Shown piece by piece: positions 22,547 to 64,000 of a DNA stretch of 64,000 nucleotides. The notes under the pieces were generated by a model. The model was not told the origin of the DNA, did no database searches, and saw nothing but the letters and a program-made list of their open reading frames with translations. A program made the translations under genes and the position numbers. Origin of the DNA: Prunella strophiata (lineage: Eukaryota > Chordata > Aves > Passeriformes > Prunellidae); contig JAZBQD010000013.1 of assembly GCA_036583965.1 (NCBI GenBank), positions 5,372,144 through 5,436,143 of the forward strand, in the 5' to 3' direction. Each line of letters opens with the position of its first letter. The stretch's first letter is position 1.

Positions 22547-22956
22547 GTATTATCTATTACTCCTCAATGACTGGGCTGTGCAAATTGCACTAGGATATAT
22601 TTTTTTATCTGCAGACAGAGGAAGAGTGCCCTGCTCTAATTTGTGTCCAGAAGCTGTATTTACAGGATGTAGGGAAAGGAATCAACACTTTTCATTTCCA
22701 TCCAGGATCACAGAAACCAGGGAACACTGGAGCTGTACTCCAGCACTGTGCTCTCCTTTACACCTGGAGCAGCCACATTACTCAAAAGAGTGAACATTTT
22801 GTGCAAGAAGTCACCTCCAGCTATGCATAAAACATGCTTCCTGTCCAGACTTGTTCTCTGTGTGCTTTGTGACATGGTTTTTGCTTAATGAGACTCAGCA
22901 ATCTGGCAGCTGCCAGCCCCATCCAAAAGCTCACTCTGCAGTACACAGCCCTGGCT

Positions 22957-23401
22957 TCATGGCTGAACCAGCCAGCAGGAAAAGCCTTGGGGAAACTGAA
23001 GCATCTTTATTCTGCCAGAGTTAAAAGCAAACATATTTGCATTGCAAAACTCACCCCCAGGTGAGATCAGAACTGTATGTGGTTTCACAACAGAGTTAAA
23101 ATAGGCATAGAGTGGTCTCATGCCAAGTCTAAGGCCCCCCTCCTTTAACACAGGGCAGTAAAGAAGGGGGAGGAATTCAACGTGAAGGGAAAGAACAGTC
23201 ATAGTCCTGGTCACAAATGCAGAGCAGCTACTCATGTTCAGGTTAACATTATTCAAATGGTAAAGATAAGATAAATTCTTTCAAACACAGCAAACAAACA
23301 AATGCATTTGGATTTCTGATTAACCTCTGCAACTCCTCATACCTTTCCATCAAATCATCATGGCTTTCACATCTGCCTGCAGGCACGTACACCCTGTGCT
23401 G
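22957..23401 (-). CDS. Exon-like minus-strand segments of unknown identity
   Basis: One stretch (about 23346-23401) reads HRVYVPAGRCESHDDLMER between an acceptor-like CACAG and the donor GTATGAGG. A second (about 22957-23196) starts after GTGACCAG, joins in phase and stays open through VEFLPLLYCPVL and LGMRPLYAYFNSVV to a stop at 22957, or can splice out at a GTGAGT. The readings look protein-like but no family was recognised, and by-eye exon picking has many degrees of freedom. They could belong to the candidate gene at 25704-27624, to another gene, or be chance. Confidence 0.2.
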
Positions 23402-25163
23402 TGAGGCCAAGATTACCTTCACAACAAACACTAGCTCTTACAGATTCCCCAATCACCAAGGCCTGTGCACAACCTCATCCTGTCCAAGAAAATACCACAC
23501 CACATGCTTAATTCACATCAGACTCAATGGGATTCTCAGCAGTGCTTACCTTGCTGAACAGGGAAAGGATTATTCATATTTAATCACATGAAGATTACAA
23601 GCCATCTCCTGCAAGGACCTGACCTCCAAGAAGCTGCTAATACCACTTGTCAGCAGAAAGCCTGAAGGAGAAACAGTGAAACAATATAACAATCCCTGAA
23701 ATACCAGGGGCTGCAAGAGGATGTTTTAAATCCCATTAGTTATGTGAAAGTAAATACTTGACCAGGCTTACACTAGTCAATAGCATCTCCAAAGAAATGC
23801 ATGGTCAAAGCACAGAAGAGCAGCATCAAACCCACCATGTTACTGCTCTCACTTCAGGAATTTTCTTGAAAACAACCCTCTGACAATCTGAACTCATTTC
23901 CCTTGCTGGTGGCTGGTGCTTGTTTCTGCTGGCATACAAAACCACAAGAATTGTGAAATACGTAGTCAGGTGCTACTGCAGCCTGTGTGCCTCATGGCAC
24001 CTCTCCAGGTCCCAGTAATCAGAATTTAAAAGGGCTACTGAAAATGAAAGCAACTTTCACAATTTATTTTTTCAACCACAAACAGCAATTGCAGACATAG
24101 TTTTCTGGATCCTTGGAAGCACATGCTTACATGATGACAGGTAGTTCCACCTTATTCCTCCCTTGCTCCTCCCTAAAATTATTATTATTATTTTTATGTA
24201 ATTGGCACTAGACAGGCACACCATGGTTTCAGAGACCATGAGCAGTCAGTATGGGGCACATATAATATACCTGGGATCAAAGAACCTCTTCATTTCAGTG
24301 AATTAACAGATGTGTTATCACAATTACAACTGAGTTGTTGTTACAACTCATCAACTACTACAAACCTTTCCATGCATTATTAGTCCCTGTCACTTGTGGT
24401 CTTATGGTAAAATAAGAAAACTTTTTCTCTCAGGTTCCCTGTCGAGACAAAACAATTCCTTTATGCAAAACAGATCCTGCACATAAGTGGCTTCAAGAAA
24501 GTGAAAATACTGCAGATTTGAGTCAACATTTCCCCAGCTTTGAAGTGTGTGCTGCAGGAGCTGCTGTGATTATAAGCAAGATGATGCTATTCCAAACAAG
24601 AACACGATTCCCACTTGAACACACATGCAGAAAGAGCTCCTGTTGCTACACAAGATTATTCCCTGAGATTACCAGGACTGAGCCCCTCATAAGCACCACA
24701 GAAGTCCCTGTTATATTCACATCTGCGTGGGCCTGACTCATCTCAGAAGAGAGTGAAGCCCATGTACAGCATGTACTGATTATCATTCTGCTACCCTGCC
24801 ATGGTCCTGAATCCCTCACAGCAGGATGTATTACTCAACAAAGCAACTCCAGTTGACAAACTCTATTAGCAGCTGATGAGGCCATTTCCCCACCCCCTAA
24901 CTGGAAAATAAAAAGTACCTTACAAAAGGAGAGCAATTCAAAGATTTATTAAGCACTGTTTACCACCCAAACTCACTCTTAGCTCCCCATCTGGATAACC
25001 AGTGCTTGGGGAATTTGTGCTCTGCATAATATTGGAGAACTTAGTGCTGTGGAAAACAACATACCAGAAGACTTTGTAATTCCTTCCTTTCATAACCACT
25101 GGGGGGAAAGGAGAAATGGAGATTTTCAGACAAACAAATTTTACAATCTCGATTAAAAACGAC

Positions 25164-25191
<28 letters not shown>
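25164..25191. repeat. (A)28 homopolymer
   Basis: Twenty-eight uninterrupted A on the plus strand. No target-site duplication or element body was recognised next to it. Confidence 0.95.
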
Positions 25192-25195
<4 letters not shown>

Positions 25196-25703
25196 GAGTC
25201 ATTGAACCACACAGGAAATGCATAACTGAATAAGCTCGGAACCTGACTCAGGACTTTTAAATTCTGACACATAAAAGACAGGACTTCACTGACTGTATTT
25301 CAAATTCATCTTAAGCTTAAAAGCTGTCAACTTTATATTAGCTTGGAAGAAAACAGATGGATGTTGTTGCCTTTTTGAAAGATAGCAAAGGCTCCAGACA
25401 AACTGAAACACATACCTAAGCTAAGAATTTTGCAGTGTTGTATTAGTAAAACATGAGTCAGGATCTGTCATTACCTTTGGAAAGATGCCCACAGAAAATG
25501 CACAATATTGAAAAATGAGAAAGCTAGACTAGTGACAAACTCTCTGGAGGCTGGACACCTGCTGAAGTAGGAGATGGTGCACAATAATGGCTCCAGATCC
25601 ATTAAACTGGACTGGTGCACCTGCAGGTTGCTATAGCAAGGCTCATTCACTTGGCAAACCACAACCTAATTACACACCAGTGTCACAAAGCACTCTGGTG
25701 TCG

Positions 25704-27624
25704 TCAGGCATTTTCCAGCCTTATGTCCTTATCTGGAAACAAATGAGATTGAAGCAGTCTTGGGGTACTCTGTAAAGCAAAAAGGAAATACGGTCAGCTT
25801 GGAACCAAGTGTAAAGCCCAACCATTTACAGCAAAACAGAAGGGACCCAGAAAGACTGCAAGAAGCTTTACAGATGAGAAATAACACTGTCATAAGGTAA
25901 TCCATACACTTGATAAACTGCTTGTTATGAGAACCTGGTACATACAGTGTTACCTGTCCCAAGATTTGCAAGAGTTCTTGATTAATGTTTTTTTCAGCAG
26001 ATTGAAGAACTGTCATGCTGATTCAGTCACACACAGAGGCCAAGTCCTAGCCTGTCAATTAGGATATCACACATCCAAGCATAAGCATTAATTACAAGCA
26101 GTTGACAGTCAGCTTTGCCAAAGTACTAAAGTTACTCACACTCATTTGAGTGGGCATCTGACAAGGTTTGTTTGTCAGTTTCAGAGTTCAAAAAACTAAG
26201 GAAATTTCTTAGGCTTTTGAGTAACTGCTGCTGGATTTGCTAGGGGAAAAAAAGAAGAAGAAGAAGAAAAAAAAATTTGTTCTTTGTTTCCCACAGCCCA
26301 GTTAAGGATCCATGTTGTGCTGGAAGTGCCGGCTCTCAGCACTGCAGCTGCTAAAAAAACTATTAAATCAGAATTAAGTTTCTGACCCTACAGTTCCTAC
26401 TGTCTTTACTGTATCATGCCTATTATTTGCACAAATTTTAACAGACTTCATCTGCCTAGAATTTTTATTTTTTAAGGAGCTAAGTTACTTCAGATCATTT
26501 CCTTCTGCTACGCTACCATTTAATTATAGAGTCCTAAAAAGGGGGGAAGGGACATGGAAGTCTTGTAAAATACCACACCATTACATGAAATAAGAAACAG
26601 GACTTACCCCAGTGATGCATTCCTCCTGAGTTCCCCTTGTGAATTGCTTGTCTTCTCTGGTGCCAGATCTGCATATGCCCAAAGTTTGACAGACCAGGGA
26701 AGATTCCCCTAAGGTCTGACAAATAGCAGGAGCCATTACACAGAAGGAGATCCATACTCTGCTACCCACAGTGAAAGCATGAGGCAGTAAAAGCCAGTAT
26801 GTAGTCTCAAGCAAGTTACCCTCTGACATAAGCCTAGAAGTTGGTCTTCAGATGCTGCAGGCTGCAGCAGGTTCTGCATGAGCAGATCATTCTACAGGAC
26901 AGCACCAGCCCTGTGTCACTGGGGTGGGAATTAACAAGCTTAGCTTTAAAGCAGATTCTTTGCAAAACAATCTTATCCAAGTTTTCAAAAACTTGGACAT
27001 TACAAATTCATGAAATGAAGTAAATGCTTCACCTAACCCCTAAAAGAGGAGTTATTTCCTGCTGTGAATGACTTCTCTTTCAGAGTAGTGAAGTACCCTG
27101 GTATACAAGAGTTTGTTCCACATTTTAGGTACAGCTGCACTGTATTGGCAGGGAGTCTGTTTTGAATGCATGTTGGAATGCAAGATCACAAAATTTATAA
27201 AAGGCATTTTACTTAGCAAGAGCTTAAATACCAGGAGAGTAACTAAAGCAAGACTGTTGATCAGAGCCTGGCAGCTTTGCTTTCCTTGAGAGCTCAGTCA
27301 CTCCTGTAATTAGATTTCTAGACTGAGGCTATTAAGGATCCCCAGGCTACCTCAATTCTCTTACAGTCAGGAGCTGTTCCAATATTTGATTTAGCACTTC
27401 ACTGTGTTCCACCGTCAGCTTGCACTTGCTGCTACAAAGTCAGAGCCCATTTTTAAGTTGACAGGATGGAAAGTCCTACAGTCATACTAATCCTAGAGCT
27501 GGTCTTCAGTTCCAGCTGACTTACCCCAATTTATTTCAACTGACAAAAGAACTGGTTACAAAATAGAAGTACTATTTTCCTGGAAAATGGCAAGCTACCT
27601 GGCTAATTCCTGCAAAGAGTAAGT
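25704..27624 (-). CDS. Candidate unrecognised multi-exon gene between CLTCL1 and SLC25A1
   Basis: Six minus-strand segments join in one open frame with AG..GT borders: 27599-27624, 27351-27431, 26608-26668, 26140-26239, 25954-26009 and 25704-25769 (stop TGA 25704-25706). Exon phases match at every join (0, 2, 2, 0, 1, 0). The acceptor before 26239 has a long pyrimidine tract, and donors at 26607 and 26139 are GTAAGT and GTGAGT. Translated landmarks are TVEHSEVLNQILEQLLTV, REDKQFTRGTQEECITG, QIQQQLLKSLRNFLSFL and EKNINQELLQILGQ: polar, leucine-heptad, helix-like sequence with few cysteines. I do not recognise the family. Upstream exons may include 27966-28056 (or to 28133) and a start at 28224 (MPGRKRETC), but those joins are uncertain. 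Chance assembly of decoy splice sites remains possible. Confidence 0.4.
26236..26275. repeat. Purine tract (GAA)n / poly(A)
   Basis: GAAGAAGAAGAAG followed by an A run on plus. On minus it is the pyrimidine tract directly before the acceptor at 26239/26240 of the candidate gene, so it may be a splice signal rather than an idle repeat. Confidence 0.7.
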
Positions 27625-27965
27625 CTGGATGGAGTGGAGATTTGCCTGAACTCATTAGCTGCTCAGCATTTCTAGCTGAGCTGTGAGTGCTGATCAGTAC
27701 AAAGTTGAGGTTAGTATGTTACAGCAACACTTGGGGTATTCTGGCATCCATCAGGAAGGAGGACTGCATCCCTTTGCCAATGCTGTCATGGTGTGGTGAC
27801 CAAGGAGACAACACACTCAATTAAAATCAAACAGACAATTAAAATTGTGCCAAAGCACAGTAGTGCTGTTACTGATTCCACAACCCTGACCATCTCCACT
27901 GGTTTGCATTTAAAGGTGTTTTGCCCTGTTCAAAGTGGGACTCAGTATGAAAGGGTGCAGCTTAC

Positions 27966-28224
27966 CAAAACCACTGCTATACTGATGTATCTCAACAGAG
28001 AAGACTCTCTCTCATTGCAGCACCTCCCTCCACACAGGACAGAAGCTCTCCCAGCACTGTGAATGAAGGCATGAGAACATGTGACTGCCTCCTGCAGCAT
28101 GCCCTCCCCATGTGACAGCATGTGCTGATGTGTCTGGTGAAGAGACCACAGTTCCCTTTAAGTTACTTACTAGGCCTTCCCTCTTACGTGCCTTGGCACA
28201 AGTCTCCCTTTTCCTGCCTGGCAT
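27966..28224 (-). CDS. Possible 5' exons of the candidate unrecognised gene
   Basis: An ATG at 28222-28224 opens MPGRKRETCAKARKREGL and meets a strong donor (GTAAGTAAC) after 28171. A second segment ends at 27966 before GTAAGC and has acceptors at 28057 or 28134. From 28133 it is open in phase 0 for 56 codons and joins exon 27599-27624 in phase. However, the intron to 28171 would be only 37 bases, and the alternative acceptor needs a different phase. So at least one of these pieces is misjudged. Confidence 0.2.
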
Positions 28225-28887
28225 CCTCAGTTGTCAGATTAAGAAACCTGATGCTATGAGTGGCAGTGTGTTACTACCAGCCAGTCCCCACACCCAAGAC
28301 AGTAAGACTAGAACCACACGGTGGATACTGCAGTTTTACATTTATAATTGAACTTTTATAATATTCAAGATTAGCACAAGATTCATAACCATAAATTATA
28401 CATTGTTATCTAAGTACATAAAACGTTAATGATACATGTATTTGAAGTGGCACAAAATAATAATATATCCCTGTTGGCATTCTCAAAGGAAGAGGTGGGT
28501 GATGGACACGCTGTTGATCCTACTGCAGCACAGCAGAACTGAGTCAGTGCACCCTGGTCACTCAGGGGGTGCTGACTCTGCCCACCAGACAGGGTCAGAA
28601 CACAGTGTGGCAGGAAGCCAATGCCAGAATCAGTTAAAGGTGCAAATAAAAAGTCAGGATTATGGCCCTCCCTACTGCCTCAATATGGTAGCAGTACGTC
28701 CCAGTCCCCAACCCTGACGCTGTGCTCTTGCATCTCCAGTGCTTTGGCAGCCCATGCACACTCCCATGTTCTCTTGCCACACACAGCTGAGGTTTGTTTT
28801 AGTACCATTTAACGTCAATAAGTAACATGCTCTCTTCTTGTTAAACAAAAAGGATCTGGGAAGTGTTTGCTCTCTGGCATGAGAAGA

Positions 28888-28893
28888 TTTATT
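28888..28893 (-). terminator. CLTCL1: Candidate CLTCL1 polyadenylation signal
   Basis: TTTATT on plus (AATAAA on minus) lies about 650 bases beyond the CLTCL1 stop codon and is the first canonical hexamer I saw on that strand. The stretch 28894-29548 would be 3' UTR. Confidence 0.4.
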
Positions 28894-28934
28894 TTCTTCA
28901 AGTCTCAGATCTACTCCAGAAAATAGAGAACAGA

Positions 28935-28982
28935 CTCCAACAGTATTGAACCCCAACAGCATTGAACTCCAACAGCATTATT
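28935..28982. repeat. Three short tandem copies of about 16 bases
   Basis: The motif CCAACAG(T/C)ATTGAAC occurs three times back to back with small changes, inside the probable CLTCL1 3' UTR or just beyond it. It is a minor local duplication. Confidence 0.7.
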
Positions 28983-29548
28983 GTCCAGAAAAGGAAACTT
29001 TCCCAATATTCCTCTAAACATTCAGAGCACAAATATTAGAAAAGCCCATTTTCTTTTGCACATAAGAATGCAAATAAAATGGGGTGGTCAGATGTACACA
29101 AGCTTTCAACAATTCATTATTAAAGAGATGTTTCATTGAATTGTTAACAACCCTGCTACTTCAGTAGCTTCAGCTAAAGCTTTAACAACTTGGTGCCAGG
29201 CAATTTCCCAGCTGCCTTCAATGGGCTTTTCAAAAGAAAGAAAATTATGCTCTCTTCCCCCTGGCCTCAAGTAGTTATTGCTATATGAGTTAGTGAAATA
29301 GTGCCTTAACTTCAGACAAGAGTCTCACAATGTCATTAACAAAAGCTGCCTTTCAGAGGTTGAAATGTAACCGGACAATAATCAATAAATAACAGTAACA
29401 GGCATCCTGCTGAAGTCTCCTCACTGAGCTGGGCAGCAAGTGTGTTCAGCCAACAGAAGGTCATCTGTGCCTTGTACACTTCTTGGAGAAGTTAAAAAGG
29501 GACGGGAAGAAAGAGAACAGAGACAGTGAAGGTCTGTCAGAGAGCTAG

Positions 29549-62976
<33,428 letters not shown>

Positions 62977-63413
62977 GGCTAGGGGCGAGCTCCCCGGGGC
63001 AGGGGCGCGGGGCAGGGGCGGGCGGTGAAGCGGGGCGGCCGCCGGTGCTCCCCTCACGGCGGCGGGAGCGGCGCAGGCGCGGAGCCCTCGCTGGGATGGC
63101 GCCCGGCGCGCCCGCCGCCCTCCTCGGCCTCAGCGCGGGGCCGCTCACTCGCCGGGATCACTCCGCACCTCACCAGCCTGCCAGGGTCTCCTCAAATAGT
63201 CCCTCCCTGCCGCGCTTCTTCCTCCGCCCATCGCCGCCGCCTCTCGCCCGCCCTCACCCTCCCGCCTTCCTCTGCCCCGCTATCCCTCCCTCCCGCTGAG
63301 GGCACGGGCTGGGGACGGGGCTGTGAGGTGGTCCCCGCCGCGGCTACGGCCAGCGGAGAGGGGCGGGAGGGCTTGTCAGAGTGCAGGTATCCTTCCGCTG
63401 CTGCCACCCAGGC

Positions 63414-63422
63414 TCACGTGAC
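63414..63422. promoter_or_regulatory. CLEAR-type E-box TCACGTGAC
   Basis: TCACGTGA plus C matches the palindromic site bound by USF, MITF and TFEB/TFE3 factors (the CLEAR element of endolysosomal genes). It lies about 440 bases upstream of the CLTCL1 start codon inside the CpG island. Function is inferred from sequence only. Confidence 0.45.
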
Positions 63423-63520
63423 GCGGCCCCCTCCCCGGCTGCCTCCGGCGCTGCCCCCGGCCGACCCTCGCCCGGGCCGGGCTCCTGCTGACCCGTCCTC
63501 ACCCCGATCCCCCGGCGCTG

Positions 63521-63695
63521 CCCCCTGACCCTCCCGATCCCCCGGGGCTCCTCCCGACCCACCGTCACACCAGCCCCCGGGCTCCCTCCCGGCCCACCCT
63601 CACACCGACCCCCAGCGCTGTCCCCGGCCCACCCTCACACCGACCCCCAGCGCTGTCCCCGGCCCCCCCTCACACCGGCCCTCAGGGCTTCTCCC
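63521..63695. repeat. GC-rich minisatellite, 35-bp unit, about 5 copies
   Basis: Units start at 63556, 63591, 63626 and 63661, with a more diverged copy before them. The copies at 63591-63625 and 63626-63660 are identical (core CACACCGACCCCCAGCGCTG); the outer copies diverge. The array lies 550-720 bases upstream of the CLTCL1 start, next to the possible divergent exon. Confidence 0.9.
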
Positions 63696-63731
63696 TTCCC
63701 TTCCCCACAGCCGCGCGGCGGTGCCGGGGCG

Positions 63732-63766
63732 ATGCTCCCCTCAGCGCCCCGCGACTCCCGCCGGAG
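63732..63766 (+). CDS. Possible divergent first coding exon at the CLTCL1 CpG island
   Basis: On plus, an ATG at 63732-63734 opens MLPSAPRDSRR and meets a good donor (GGAG followed by GTGAGG) at 63767. A gene reading away from CLTCL1 would share its CpG island. The next exon would be outside the window, so nothing confirms it, and no family is recognised in 11 codons. Confidence 0.15.
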
Positions 63767-64000
63767 GTGAGGACTAAGACGGGAAACACCCGGGACCTGC
63801 CTGGTGGGTGCTGGAAGCCGGGACCCACCTGCCTGGGACCTGCCGTAGTGCTGGCTGTGCCAAAGTGCGACCCTTCTCCTCTTCCTCCTGCTCCTTGGCA
63901 GCCCCAGAACCCCCAAAGGCATTGGGTTCTGGCTGGGCCAGATGGTTGCTCTTGGCTCACCACCCACTGACTTATCCTAGCACCTTGTGGGCTTTGCTCC
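63767..64000. other. Right edge, no supported feature
   Basis: GC-rich, then more balanced sequence with no recognised coding match. If the divergent exon at 63732-63766 is real, this is its first intron. Confidence 0.4.

Larger units (their letters stand above)
22146..25700. other. Spacer upstream of SLC25A1, no confirmed gene
   Basis: AT-richer sequence begins here. It contains a T/G tract (22436-22546), a poly(A) tract (25164-25191) and a few minus-strand exon-like pieces at 22957-23431 and 23641-23680 that I could not join to a recognised protein. A minus AATAAA (TTTATT 24945-24950) could end the candidate gene at 25704-27624. Confidence 0.4.

Noticed and set aside
22347..22793. 148-codon plus-strand frame upstream of SLC25A1
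   Set aside because: It runs through poly(T)/poly(G) low-complexity sequence, and a second frame is equally open. No family match.
23523..23680. Strong-looking splice sites (GTAAGC donor near 23547; pyrimidine-rich acceptor near 23681)
   Set aside because: Stops in all frames for the first. The second gives only 12 open codons with a weak donor and no firm partner.
23773..23838. 21-codon hydrophobic minus-strand frame (MVGLMLLFCALTMHFFGDAID)
   Set aside because: It looks like a membrane micropeptide, but it is isolated, short and without conservation evidence. Chance is the simplest explanation.
25084..25121. Short minus-strand exon-like piece GYERKELQSLL with a good acceptor and donor
   Set aside because: No phase-compatible partner was found, and it would lie in the probable 3' UTR of the candidate gene.

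Overview
The window is vertebrate nuclear DNA and most likely avian. The genes are intron-rich with canonical GT..AG splice sites and AATAAA signals. A CR1-type LINE 3' end lies near position 5350. The pair CLTCL1-SLC25A1 is the 22q11-type block, which sits on chromosome 15 in chicken (the chromosome assignment is from general knowledge, not from this sequence). Nothing prokaryotic (operon, CRISPR, phage) is present.

Layout. (1) 1-4345, plus strand: the 3' part of a THADA-like HEAT/ARM-repeat gene, whose 5' part lies off the window. (2) about 5045-7600, minus strand: a small secreted somatomedin-B/thrombospondin-1 gene of the SBSPON family. (3) about 7880-21802, minus strand: SLC25A1, the mitochondrial citrate carrier, with 9 coding exons and a first intron of about 10 kb. 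(4) about 22.1-29.5 kb: annotated-looking genes are absent, but a chain of phase-compatible minus-strand exons (25704-27624, perhaps to 28224) suggests an unrecognised gene. (5) 29549-62976, minus strand: CLTCL1, a clathrin heavy chain with 32 coding exons and a reconstructed length of 1672 residues. (6) 62.4-64 kb: the CpG-rich CLTCL1 promoter, a 35-bp GC-rich minisatellite, and a possible divergent first exon.

Base composition changes sharply near 22.2 kb. The left third is GC-rich with short introns. The CLTCL1 part is AT-rich with longer introns.

The most important caution is that coding frames carry single-base (+1) disruptions: three in the THADA-like gene, one in SLC25A1 exon 1 and one in CLTCL1 exon 23. 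All have the same sign and most lie in or beside G/C homopolymers. This points to assembly insertion errors rather than to real loss of several neighbouring genes, although real inactivation of the THADA-like gene or of CLTCL1 cannot be excluded from one sequence.

Functionally the genes are unrelated neighbours: a tRNA-modification co-factor relative, a secreted matrix-type protein, a mitochondrial carrier and a vesicle coat protein. They are not an operon-like system.
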